Positions 16,334-24,016 of a stretch of 43,325 nt of DNA are shown piece by piece. A program made the translations under genes and the position numbers. Source of the DNA: Roseovarius autotrophicus (GTDB lineage: Bacteria; Pseudomonadota; Alphaproteobacteria; Rhodobacterales; Rhodobacteraceae); the NCBI RefSeq assembly GCF_018069895.1, contig NZ_JAGQDH010000020.1, forward strand, positions 1-43,325. The letters are read 5' to 3'. Position 1 is the stretch's first letter. Every line of letters starts with the position of its first letter. A model generated the notes under the pieces. The model had not been told where the DNA came from, ran no database searches, and saw nothing but the letters and a program-made list of their open reading frames with translations.

Positions 16334-16535
16334 TCCGTTCGAACAGTCGCCGCAAGGCGAAGGATCTGATGATGCTGATCCCTGTGAACAGCGCGCCCAT
16401 CTTCAGGTTCTGAGCCAGCGTCGCGTGCAGCCCGAAGACCGGGAAGATCAGGACCTGCGTGACGACCGCGACGCCGTAGCCGACGATCACGTTGGTGACG
16501 GATTCGACCAGCGACATGAGGCGGGATTGCTTCAT
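16269..16535 (-). CDS. DUF7220-like small membrane protein
   Basis: 88 residues, starting MKQSRLMSLVESVTNVIV. Two predicted membrane helices: VIVGYGVAVVTQVLIFPVFG around 16-36 and LKMGALFTGISIIRSFAL around 44-61, then a basic cytoplasmic tail. This matches DUF7220 proteins frequent in alphaproteobacterial prophages; function unknown. It starts 10 bases after the cytosine methyltransferase stop and its 3' end overlaps the toxin gene convergently. Confidence 0.75.
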   Translation of the reverse strand: MKQSRLMSLVESVTNVIVGYGVAVVTQVLIFPVFGLHATLAQNLKMGALFTGISIIRSFALRRLFERIRVANRSGDRGGHAEPEPPRR

Positions 16536-16544
16536 GTCGCCCCC

Positions 16545-17537
16545 TCAACCATCCGCCAGCAGCTCAACTGCCAGAGTTCGCAGCGCATGCGCTGCAACCA
16601 GCGGGACCACTCCATTGCCACAGAGGCGAAGCCGGTCCACCCGGTGGGCCAGCCCATCAGCGCCTCGACGAACAGCGGGTTCAAGGTCCGGCGCGCATCG
16701 CAGGTATCGCTTCCAGCCATCGGCGTCACGAGGACCTGGCGGCCAAGCAGGCCGTTCACCGGCGTGTTCGCCAGTGTCGTCGCCCCATCCTTGTGATCGC
16801 GTGCCGTCGGGGTCATCCACATCCCCGCCGAATGAGTCAAGTCGGCCGTCTTGCGGTTGCCCGCGCTCGGTTTGCATCCGTCGTTGGCCATCGGCGTCGG
16901 CCACAGTCGCAGCAGCTCCGTCCGGTTGCCGCCACTCGACCGGGTCCCAGAGCAGGCGCGCGGGGTCGGCCAGTTCGTCCCCTTCACGGATGGCGAGGAT
17001 GAACAGCCGCTCGCGCTTGTGCGGCGCGCCGACTTCCGCCGCCGTGAAGAGGCCAGCCGCAAGCTTGTAGCCCATGCCGACCAGTCCTGCAGCGACGTCG
17101 GGGAAGCCGAGGCGGAGATGATGGGCGACATTCTCGAGGAACACGAAGGGCGGCGCGACCTCGCCGATGATCCGAGCGACATGCGGCCAGAGGTGGCGCG
17201 GGTCGTCCGCGCCCCTGCGCTTGCCCGCGACGGAGAACGGCTGGCACGGATAGCCCGCAGTGACGATATCCACCGCGCCGCGCCACGGGCGGCCGTCGAA
17301 GGTTCCAATATCGTCCCAGACAGGTGCGCGATCCAGGGACGCGTCTTCCATCCGCGCCACGAGAGTGGCTGCGGCGTAGGTTTCCCGTTCGACATGGCCC
17401 ACAGCACGATAGCCGGGGATGGCGAGGACGAGCCCGAGGTCGAGCCCGCCCGCGCCGGAACAGAGGGAGAGGCCGAAGAGGCATGCGTCTGCGGCTCCGG
17501 AAGCGCGTCCGGAGGAAGGTAAAGCCAGGTCATGCAT
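16545..17537 (-). CDS. DNA (cytosine-5) methyltransferase
   Basis: 330 residues, starting MHDLALPSSGRASGAADA. C5-methyltransferase motifs in order: motif I LSLCSGAGGLDLG at 23-35, motif IV with catalytic Cys98 in GYPCQPFS, motif VI ENV at 135-137, motif VIII in GAPHKRERLF, and motif X LCGNGVVPLVAAHALRT near the C-terminus. It transfers a methyl group from S-adenosylmethionine to cytosine; the target site is not predictable. No restriction enzyme lies beside it, which suggests an orphan that protects phage DNA or modulates host signals. It starts 1 base after the stop of the ParB-methyltransferase gene. Confidence 0.92.
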   Translation of the reverse strand: MHDLALPSSGRASGAADACLFGLSLCSGAGGLDLGLVLAIPGYRAVGHVERETYAAATLVARMEDASLDRAPVWDDIGTFDGRPWRGAVDIVTAGYPCQPFSVAGKRRGADDPRHLWPHVARIIGEVAPPFVFLENVAHHLRLGFPDVAAGLVGMGYKLAAGLFTAAEVGAPHKRERLFILAIREGDELADPARLLWDPVEWRQPDGAAATVADADGQRRMQTERGQPQDGRLDSFGGDVDDPDGTRSQGWGDDTGEHAGERPAWPPGPRDADGWKRYLRCAPDLEPAVRRGADGLAHRVDRLRLCGNGVVPLVAAHALRTLAVELLADG

Positions 17538-17538
17538 G

Positions 17539-18918
17539 TCACGCGGAGGTCTTGCGCTTTCGCGCGGGTTCGGGGGCGGAGTCCGTTGCCGGGGGATCGA
17601 CCGGGGGTGCGGCGTCGTCGCCCAGCCGCTCGGTTCTCACCTGCGCGAAGGTCCGGCCATCGCCGTCGAGGATCGCTTCACGCCCTGTGTCCGCCTGCCA
17701 GCGTTCGACAGCCACGTCGATGTAGGCCGGGCTGATCTCCATCGCGAAGACGCGGCGGCCGTTGGCCTCGCCCGCCATGATCTGCGAGCCGGAGCCGCAG
17801 AACGGCTCGTAACAGAGCCCGCCGCGCGCCACATGCTGGCGCATCGGGATCCCGAAAGCGTCGAGCGGTTTCGGGGTCGGGTGGTCGGGGCGCTCGTCCT
17901 TGGCGAAGCTGGGCAGCGCCCATGTCGAAGGCAGCGTTTCCTCGGCCACCTTCGGCGGGCGGTTCGGGCGGCGCCAGCCCATGAAGCAGGGCTCGTGTTT
18001 CCAGAGGTAGTGCGACCGGGTCAGAACACCGCGGTCCTTCACCCAGATGATCTGCTGATGCACGAACGCCCCGGCTTTTTCCCAGCAGGCTTCCAGCATT
18101 GCCTGGCGGCGGGAGGCGTGCCAGCAATACCACGCTGCATCGTCAGTAATGGCCTCGGCGACGGCCGCCGCGATGAAGCCGTCATAGAGTTCCGCCCCCT
18201 GGCTGCTGTCGTCCCAGGTCACGCCGTAGGATTGCGACCAATCTTTGTTCCGCGTCGGGTGGTTCGAGCCGTCGTAATCGACAAGATACGGCGGGTCGGT
18301 TGCAAACAGGATCGCCCGCTCTCCATTCATCAGGCGACGCACATGATCATGGTTCGTGCTGTCGCCGCACAGCAGCCGATGGTCACCGAGAATCCACAGG
18401 TCGCCCGTGCGAGAGGCGGGATTGCGCGGCGGCTCGGGAATAACCACTGGCGGCACGGTGCCATCAGCGCCAACACCATCTTTACCTTCGCCCTCTGGCA
18501 CATAGGCCAGCAGCTTGTCCAACTCGCCGTCGGAGAAGCCGACCAGCGACAGGTCAAAATCTTCGGCCAGCAACGCGTTCAGTTCCGCCGACAGCAGCGC
18601 CTCATCCCAGGTCCCGAGCTCGGTCAATTTATTGTCAGCCAGCCGATAGGCCCGACGCTGCGCCTCGGTGAGATGCCCCAGCACGATCACCGGCGCTTCC
18701 GTCAGCCCGAGCTGCGTGGCGGCCAGCACCCGGCCATGGCCCGCGATCAGCTCGCCGTCCTCCGCGACGAGGCAGGGAACGGTCCAGCCGAACTCCGCCA
18801 TGCTGGCGGCAAGTTTGGCGACCTGGTCCGCGCCGTGCATCTTGGCGTTTTTGGCATAAGGCTGCAGGCGCGCAAGCGGCCATTGCTCGATCCGCTCAGG
18901 GGCGAAGGCGAGGGTCAT
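17539..18918 (-). CDS. ParB-like domain fused to beta-class DNA methyltransferase
   Basis: 459 residues. Residues about 10-95 are a ParB/Srx-like N-terminal domain (LARLQPYAKNAKMHGADQVA, then GELIAGHGRVLAA at 55-67). Residues about 170-430 are an N6-adenine/N4-cytosine methyltransferase in beta-class order: motif IV DPPY at 208-211, then motif I EPFCGSGS at 371-378. The C-terminal 35 residues are a Pro/Lys-rich tail. The start ATG 18918 has AGGAT upstream. Beta-class enzymes include CcrM, which methylates GANTC in alphaproteobacteria; five GANTC sites lie directly upstream of this gene. Whether it methylates GANTC is inference. Confidence 0.92.
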   Translation of the reverse strand: MTLAFAPERIEQWPLARLQPYAKNAKMHGADQVAKLAASMAEFGWTVPCLVAEDGELIAGHGRVLAATQLGLTEAPVIVLGHLTEAQRRAYRLADNKLTELGTWDEALLSAELNALLAEDFDLSLVGFSDGELDKLLAYVPEGEGKDGVGADGTVPPVVIPEPPRNPASRTGDLWILGDHRLLCGDSTNHDHVRRLMNGERAILFATDPPYLVDYDGSNHPTRNKDWSQSYGVTWDDSSQGAELYDGFIAAAVAEAITDDAAWYCWHASRRQAMLEACWEKAGAFVHQQIIWVKDRGVLTRSHYLWKHEPCFMGWRRPNRPPKVAEETLPSTWALPSFAKDERPDHPTPKPLDAFGIPMRQHVARGGLCYEPFCGSGSQIMAGEANGRRVFAMEISPAYIDVAVERWQADTGREAILDGDGRTFAQVRTERLGDDAAPPVDPPATDSAPEPARKRKTSA

Positions 18919-18958
18919 GTCGGATATCCTGTTCGATTGGTTGCTGCGACACCGGGTG

Positions 18959-19099
18959 GACTCCGCCAGCGTGGGGTCCAGTGGCTTCTGCAGATGGACT
19001 CCGGGGTCCAGCAGGTATCCACCTGCGGAGTCCAGTCAGGCCTTTGATTTTACGTCGTTTTCAGACGATATGGGGTGGATTCCGAGCGGGGGTGGACTC
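18959..19099 (-). promoter_or_regulatory. Cluster of five GANTC sites upstream of methyltransferase gene
   Basis: GANTC occurs at 18959 (GACTC), 18997 (GACTC), 19028 (GAGTC), 19078 (GATTC) and 19095 (GACTC), most in the wider context TGGACTCC or its complement. The 420-base stretch 18919-19338 holds no gene I can support, so this is the leader of the ParB-methyltransferase gene. GANTC is the CcrM methylation site, and methylation-sensitive promoters in alphaproteobacteria carry it. Two direct copies of GGGGTCCAG lie between the sites (18973, 19003). Confidence 0.5.
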
Positions 19100-19183
19100 C
19101 CAAAAAAAACGCCCTGACGCTAGCGAAATTGCGCGCTCAGCCCCCCAGCATACGAATGTCGCCAGGAAGGAACCAAGAACTCA

Positions 19184-19228
19184 ATGGGTTAGCCCATCGG
19201 ACCCCGGCTGGACCCCTCGCTGGACCCC
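19184..19228. repeat. Short hairpin and three phased GGACCCC repeats
   Basis: ATGGG-TTAG-CCCAT at 19184-19197 is followed by GGACCCC at 19199, 19210 and 19222, about one helical turn apart. They lie in the same noncoding stretch as the GANTC cluster, upstream of the methyltransferase gene. They may be a protein-binding array; no partner is known. Nothing else is seen between 19229 and 19338 except a lower-GC stretch at the end of the DUF6362 gene. Confidence 0.35.
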
Positions 19229-19338
19229 GGAAGCCAGCGGCGCGGCGTCTGCCTGCGCGCTCCTCTCCCGAGCATATTCGTTTTCTAACGGCCTCGTCGA
19301 AATGTGTAAGGCCCTGCGATGTACACCCGAAAATTTCC

Positions 19339-19785
19339 TCAGAGGACGATTTTTCTTGACAGCCGATTGGCGTTTTCGATGACGAACTGCTGCGAGCGAC
19401 GGGGCGACGGCACGCGACCGCTCAGCCGCCAGGTGATCACAGCAAGGCCGTATTGCCAGCGCTTGGTCGCGGCCGTGCGTGACAGACCGAACTGCCAGCA
19501 GATCGGCTTCCACGCCATGCCGTCTGCGCGGGCCCAGACAAGGCGCCCATCCTCTGGCTCGAGCCAGCGCAGCCAAAGCATCGCTTCCTCCGCCTGCGTG
19601 ATCTGTCGCGGGCTGGGCCTCGGGCGACGCATCTGCGGCTCCTGACCGACCCTGTCGGCGAAGCTGTGGAAATACTCCGGCCAGGCGTTGAAGAAGCCCT
19701 GCGGCATCACGCCCGGCATCTGCCGCATCACGCCGGCCGCAAGTTCCAGCCGGTCCTGCACCTGCGCCGTGGTCCACTCACCCAT
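19339..19785 (-). CDS. DUF6362 family phage protein
   Basis: 148 residues, starting MGEWTTAQVQDRLELAAG. The C-terminal half holds the family signature: AEEAMLWLRWLEPEDGRLVW, MAWKPICWQFGLSRTAATKR and WQYGLAVITWRL. The segment WKPICWQFGLSRTAATKRW looks like a helix-turn-helix, so DNA binding is plausible. Similar proteins sit in phage early regions near resolvase genes and may be late-gene regulators. Its first codons overlap the stop of the small gene upstream. Confidence 0.75.
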   Translation of the reverse strand: MGEWTTAQVQDRLELAAGVMRQMPGVMPQGFFNAWPEYFHSFADRVGQEPQMRRPRPSPRQITQAEEAMLWLRWLEPEDGRLVWARADGMAWKPICWQFGLSRTAATKRWQYGLAVITWRLSGRVPSPRRSQQFVIENANRLSRKIVL

Positions 19786-19981
19786 GACGCGCCTCCCGTT
19801 CCCGCTTGCCGTAGAGCCGCTCGCCGAGCTGTCGCACCAGTTCGCGCTCGGGCCAGGTCAGACGGTCGTCGTCGATGGCGACGGCGAACAGGCCCTGCTC
19901 CTTCCAGCCATCGCGCTTGACCTCGTCAGGGTTGCGGCGGTGACCGCCATAGCCCTTGGGCGTGAATCGCATGCCGCTCAT
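19778..19981 (-). CDS. Small hypothetical protein between resolvase and DUF6362 genes
   Basis: 67 residues, starting MSGMRFTPKGYGGHRRNP. It is highly charged with no membrane segment or known motif. Its ATG overlaps the end of the resolvase gene and its stop overlaps the DUF6362 start, so all three are coupled, which supports it being real. Function unknown. Confidence 0.6.
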   Translation of the reverse strand: MSGMRFTPKGYGGHRRNPDEVKRDGWKEQGLFAVAIDDDRLTWPERELVRQLGERLYGKREREARHG

Positions 19982-20514
19982 TGCACACCTCCCCGGGTCT
20001 CCAACGCCCAGAGCAGGATCGCGATGGCATCGGCCTCATTGTCATCAACTGGGCTGAACCCGCGCGCCCGGGCGGCGGCGATCATGGCGTCCTTGTTGGC
20101 GTTGCCCTTGCCGGTGGCGTGGCGCTTAATCGTACCGACTGGCACGCCCTCGTATGGCACGCCGCGCAGCTCGGCCCATGCCGTCAGCGTGGCCATCAGA
20201 CCGCCATAGACGTGGGCCGCATCCGTGCCCGCGTGGCGACGGACCTCTTCGAACCAGATGGCAGCGATAGGCCCGGACAACCGCTTCAACTCGCCCAGCC
20301 AATTCGTGAAGCGCAGGTATCGCATCCCACCGCCATCGAACCGTCCATTGCGGAACGATGCTGTGCCGCTGGTGATCAGCCCGTCGGAGCCATGCAGCGC
20401 CCAGCCCGTGGTTGTGCCAAGATCGAGCGCCAGCAATGTGCGCTGGCCGGTAAACGCGGGCGGCACATTTCGGACGGCGTTCTGATTGGGGTTGGTCATG
20501 GTCTGGTCCGCCAT
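19978..20514 (-). CDS. RuvC-like Holliday junction resolvase (phage)
   Basis: 178 residues from ATG 20514 with AAGGAG upstream. An RNase H-like fold: first acidic residue Asp31 in LLALDLGTTTGWAL, second in IWFEEVRRH (Glu89/90), and the C-terminal acidic set in PVDDNEADAIAILLWAL (Asp158, Glu160, Asp162). The segment VPVGTIKRHATGKGNANKDA matches RuvC-like crossover-junction nucleases. It would resolve branched DNA before packaging. A further upstream reading into the repeat array is rejected because it runs through the non-coding repeats. Confidence 0.8.
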   Translation of the reverse strand: MADQTMTNPNQNAVRNVPPAFTGQRTLLALDLGTTTGWALHGSDGLITSGTASFRNGRFDGGGMRYLRFTNWLGELKRLSGPIAAIWFEEVRRHAGTDAAHVYGGLMATLTAWAELRGVPYEGVPVGTIKRHATGKGNANKDAMIAAARARGFSPVDDNEADAIAILLWALETRGGVQ

Positions 20515-20585
20515 GGGCTTTCTCCTTTTGTGATTGGCTGCTCGAGGGGTGGAACGGGTCAGACTGCGACCCGAGAAATTGCCCA

Positions 20586-20634
20586 GGGGTAGGTGGTGGC
20601 TCTCCCCGCCTGTAGCGGGGAGGACACCTACCCC
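20586..20634. other. Large stem-loop next to repeat array
   Basis: Outer arms GGGGTAGGTG (20586-20595) and CACCTACCCC (20625-20634) are perfectly complementary. Inside them a second stem CTCCCCGC (20602-20609) and GCGGGGAG (20615-20622) closes a 5-base loop. It lies between the resolvase and primase-helicase genes. It could be an origin hairpin, an RNA element in the leftward transcript or a transcript end; a poly-T tail is not obvious on either strand. Confidence 0.55.
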
Positions 20635-20650
20635 TTTAGGGGGGACTTTT

Positions 20651-20855
20651 CCGAAATCTGAAATCTGGCGTAGGCCACTGATTTTATTGGCCAAATCCAG
20701 ATTGCGGAGCAGATTTCGGAAACGCCCTTCCGAAATCTGGAAAGGACCTCCCAAGCCCCTGAAACAAAATGGAAAAAGCCAGATTCCAGATTTCGCCAGG
20801 ATTTCAGATTTTGCAAAATCTGGCCAGATTTCGGACTTTGAACCGCAGATTTTGG
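20651..20855. repeat. Iteron-like array, CAGATTTCGG type, in both orientations
   Basis: About ten copies of CAGATTT(C/T)GG or its complement lie within 205 bases: near 20653, 20661, 20710, 20731, 20779, 20786, 20803, 20814, 20823 and 20845, plus a variant CCAAATCCAG at 20691. Spacing is irregular and orientation mixed, so it is not a CRISPR. The segment is AT-richer than its surroundings. It sits downstream of the primase-helicase gene and fits a replication origin or an operator array. Together with the stem-loop it fills the 362-base noncoding gap 20515-20876. Confidence 0.65.
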
Positions 20856-20876
20856 AAGGAAAAACGGCCTGTTTCA

Positions 20877-23252
20877 TCATGCGTCATCCACCTCCCGATA
20901 GACCCAGACGGAGGGGTTTTCGACGGGCAGGACGGCACCGGTCTGTGGACATTTGTAGTGGCTGGGCAGGACGTCGATCAGCTCCGGCGTGACCTCTCCG
21001 GTGTCGGGTTCTACCCGCTCCCGGTTGGTCGCAAGGCGCATGGTTTCCACGCAGAGATAGCCGTATTTGCTCCGCTCGGTCGCCAGATCCAGCGCTGTCG
21101 CAGCGGCCCCGCGGACGAACTTCACATACCCTTTGGTGGTCAGCACGTTCAGCCGTTCGCGGATGATCGATTGCCCGCCAAGACCCCCTGTGTTCTCGAA
21201 GGTCTCAGCGAAATGGGTCATCGTGTACATCCGACCCTGAAGGGCCTCTTCATAAAGCAGGCCGCAGATCACCTCGCCCTTGCGATCCCGCTCCGCATCG
21301 TGCTTCGCGCCGACGTCCTGGCGCACCAGACGCTCGTTCATCGGGTTGATCTCGACCCATTGGCCGCCGACCTTGTCGATCACCTTTGGCGACAGCGCGG
21401 GGCCGTTGCGCAGCTCGATCTCCAGCTTGCGCTCTGACGCATCCTCGTCCGGCCGGTGAAGGATCAGGCCGGAGGTGTAGAACCCACGCAGCGCGCTGGC
21501 GCCCGAAAGCGCGAGGAACGGATCCTCCTTCACCTGGTGCTTGCTGAGCTTCTTGGTGTGGTGGATCAGGATGACCCCGCAGTCCGGGTCGATGTGGTCG
21601 CGCAGAACCTCGACCCGCTCCTTGAGGAAGAACATCATGGCGGTGTTGTCGTTCTCGCCACCGCCATCGGGTCCGCCATCGAAGAGGTTCCGGATCGGAT
21701 CGACGCAGAGGATGTCGGGCGGCGCATCCGGGAATGCCGTCCGGATCGCACGGGCAACCCGCACGCTGCCCTCGTTGTCGAGCAGCATTTTCAGCTTGGG
21801 TGTGGCGACGAAGGTGTCGCGCGCGGCGGCCAGCACGTCGGGCGGCAGGGCGATCTGCTTCAGCCGCTCGCGCAGATAGTGATACTGGATCTCGGCCTGC
21901 AGGTAGAAGATCCGCAGCGGCCGTGGCGGCGTGAAGCCGAGGAAGGGCACACCGGCGGCCATGTGGACAAGCCAGGAGATCAGCAGGTCGCTCTTGCCGA
22001 CCTTGGGCGCACCGCCCAGCACCAGCAGTCCGCCCGGCGTCAGCACCCGGGGCGCGATGATGTCCTCCGGCATCGGGCTCTGATCGTCCAGCAGCGCGCC
22101 CAACGTGAAGGCGGGCATCTCGACCGGTCCCGGTGCGCCGGAGTCCAGCCGGATCAGCGGCGGGCCGTATTTCTCGACATGCCGTTCCCAAAGCCGCTCG
22201 GACTCGCGCTTGAGCCGTTCGACCGGCCACTGGGGCCGCAGCATCGCGGCGTTGTAGCCGCAGATGCCGATCCAGCCCTCGTCCTTTGTCATCCGGCCCT
22301 CGTGGACCATGCGGATGAAATGCCCGATCGCGGCCGACGCACCCTCGAAGCGGGACCAGTCGTCCTGCGCCCCCTCCCGCACCGGCGTGACCAGCACCTC
22401 GTCCATGGCGGGCTTGTCGGGATGGGTGAACGCGGGCTGCAGGGACACAACCGGCGCCGGCGGCATGTCGGTCACGGCTTCGATGAACTCGGCCAGATCG
22501 CGTTCGCGGTCGGCGTTCAGTTCGACGATGCGCACCTGCGTCTTGAGGTTGTTCTTGTAGTAGACCGAGCCCGCCACCCGGATCGGCTGATGCGCCGAGC
22601 GGAAATGCATGTCGCCGCCGACCTTTGCTGCGATGTCGCCGCGCAGACGGCAGACGCGCGCTATATCGTCACCCTCGGCGGGTTCGGTCAGCGCCCACCA
22701 GACGTGGCACTTGCGCTGCCCCTCGGACGTCACGCCGCCGCTTTCCACCACCATGCTGGCTGCGCCGAGGTGGCGCTCGAGGTGCGCGCGCTTGGCGGCG
22801 ATGTCACCGGTGTCGAGATCGACCACCACGGTCTGCATCTGCAGAATATCGGTGGCCTTGGCCTGGCCGGGCGCGGCGACGGTGCCGGGGATCACATAGA
22901 CTGCCGCCCCCTCGCGCGAGGCCCATGCCGCGAAGGTCGCCATCTTTTCGGGGGCGGCCTGATCGGCTTCCAGCCAGATGTTGTGCGGGCGGCCATCGAT
23001 GCCCTGACCCTTGTCGATGAAGCTGCGGACAGGGACCAGACCGTCGCAATACCCGAAGACGACCTGCATGAATTGCGCGATCTGCGCAGGGTCGGGCTCG
23101 TCGCCGAAGACGTCGATCTGCGGCGCGGCATCGTTGAAGTCGCGCCATGGGTTGAAATGGACGATGTTTTCCTTGGGCTCGTCGGGCGTGGTGTCGTCGC
23201 GCATGGCTGGCTCCTGGTCGGGATCGGATGGCTCGGTGGGCTCGTCGGTCAT
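20877..23252 (-). CDS. Primase-helicase (RepB-type AEP primase fused to RepA-like ATPase)
   Basis: 791 residues from ATG 23252, which overlaps the nuclease gene stop (ATGA). Residues about 60-250 look like an archaeo-eukaryotic primase: VVVDLDTGD at 142-150 (hhhDhD), KCHVWWAL at 181-188 and QPIRVAGSVYYKN near 222-234. Residues about 400-620 are a RecA-like helicase: Walker A GGAPKVGKSD at 413-422, Walker B ILCVDPIRNLF and a later HHTKK motif. Such fusions start and unwind phage or plasmid replication. The C-terminus is a winged-helix-like tail. The repeat array lies directly after its stop. Confidence 0.8.
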   Translation of the reverse strand: MTDEPTEPSDPDQEPAMRDDTTPDEPKENIVHFNPWRDFNDAAPQIDVFGDEPDPAQIAQFMQVVFGYCDGLVPVRSFIDKGQGIDGRPHNIWLEADQAAPEKMATFAAWASREGAAVYVIPGTVAAPGQAKATDILQMQTVVVDLDTGDIAAKRAHLERHLGAASMVVESGGVTSEGQRKCHVWWALTEPAEGDDIARVCRLRGDIAAKVGGDMHFRSAHQPIRVAGSVYYKNNLKTQVRIVELNADRERDLAEFIEAVTDMPPAPVVSLQPAFTHPDKPAMDEVLVTPVREGAQDDWSRFEGASAAIGHFIRMVHEGRMTKDEGWIGICGYNAAMLRPQWPVERLKRESERLWERHVEKYGPPLIRLDSGAPGPVEMPAFTLGALLDDQSPMPEDIIAPRVLTPGGLLVLGGAPKVGKSDLLISWLVHMAAGVPFLGFTPPRPLRIFYLQAEIQYHYLRERLKQIALPPDVLAAARDTFVATPKLKMLLDNEGSVRVARAIRTAFPDAPPDILCVDPIRNLFDGGPDGGGENDNTAMMFFLKERVEVLRDHIDPDCGVILIHHTKKLSKHQVKEDPFLALSGASALRGFYTSGLILHRPDEDASERKLEIELRNGPALSPKVIDKVGGQWVEINPMNERLVRQDVGAKHDAERDRKGEVICGLLYEEALQGRMYTMTHFAETFENTGGLGGQSIIRERLNVLTTKGYVKFVRGAAATALDLATERSKYGYLCVETMRLATNRERVEPDTGEVTPELIDVLPSHYKCPQTGAVLPVENPSVWVYREVDDA

Positions 23253-24016
23253 GCAGCCAGGCTCCAGCACCGCTCGGCATGAGCGCAGAACCGGCATTCG
23301 AAGAAGTCGCGGCTTGTGGCGATGCGGGGCAGCAGCTCGCCGGCGTCGGTGGCCTGCAGGATCCGCACCGCGCGGTCGGACATGCGCTGCGCCAGATCGG
23401 CATCGAAGGGCACCTGCTCGTGGTGCAGTTCGGCCGTATCCTTGTTGATCGCCGTGAACAGCGCCGGGGCTGCGGAAATGCCCGGCACCGAAGGCTCCAT
23501 GTAAGCCTGATAGATCGCGATCTGGGCGGCATAGATGGGCTTGGAGACGGCGACCCCGTCCTTGACGCAGGCCCGCCAGTTCTTCGCGTTCATCGTCTTG
23601 CATTCCCAGAGCGCCGGGGTGCGCAGACCGAGTGCGGCCGGGGCTGCGGCCACGATCCCGTCGACATGGCCACGGATGCGGCCGCCCGCGACGGAGAATC
23701 CGAACTGATCCCCATCGGGCCGATTGCCCTTGCGGGTATAGAGGTCGAGCCCCGCCGCCCGCAGCCAGCGGATCGCCAGATCCTCAAGCTGATGGCCGAT
23801 GGCGAAGATGCGCAGCGTCTGGCCGCTGAAATCCGCGCCCTCATCCTTGGGCGCGCCTGCGAACTCGAACTGCAGCGCGCGTTCGCAAGCATGCCCCAGG
23901 CGGGACGCGCCGAGATAGGTCCGGGGCGGCGTGGCCTCCCGCTCGGCGATCAGCGCGGCGTCGACCAGCGCGTTGATCCGCTCGGCCATGGAGGGGCGCG
24001 TGTTGAAATCCAGCAT
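23249..24016 (-). CDS. PD-(D/E)XK nuclease, Cas4/RecB-like with Fe-S cysteines
   Basis: 255 residues, starting MLDFNTRPSMAERINALV. The nuclease core shows GHVDG (Asp119), and LWECKTMN (Glu138, Lys140). One Cys at 44 (GHACERALQ) plus three near the end (Cys241, Cys244, Cys250 in CRFCAHAERC) form the four-Cys iron-sulfur clamp of Cas4, AddB and Dna2-type nucleases. It probably resects DNA ends for the recombination module. It is coupled by overlap to the primase-helicase gene downstream and the DUF6511 gene upstream. Confidence 0.82.
   Translation of the reverse strand: MLDFNTRPSMAERINALVDAALIAEREATPPRTYLGASRLGHACERALQFEFAGAPKDEGADFSGQTLRIFAIGHQLEDLAIRWLRAAGLDLYTRKGNRPDGDQFGFSVAGGRIRGHVDGIVAAAPAALGLRTPALWECKTMNAKNWRACVKDGVAVSKPIYAAQIAIYQAYMEPSVPGISAAPALFTAINKDTAELHHEQVPFDADLAQRMSDRAVRILQATDAGELLPRIATSRDFFECRFCAHAERCWSLAA

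Noticed and set aside
16532..17542. 336-codon frame overlapping the cytosine methyltransferase
   Set aside because: Same strand, other frame; Ser/Arg-rich and without the methyltransferase motifs.
17419..19047. 542-codon open frame on the plus strand
   Set aside because: Antisense to the ParB-methyltransferase; its composition (Arg/His/Gly-rich) is shadow-like.
20651..20855. Repeat array as a CRISPR
   Set aside because: Repeats are short, in both orientations and irregularly spaced, with no cas genes; the Cas4-like nuclease is part of a phage recombination operon.
21456..23282. 608-codon open frame on the plus strand
   Set aside because: It is antisense to the primase-helicase, whose motifs are clear. 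Long antisense frames are expected in GC-rich DNA.
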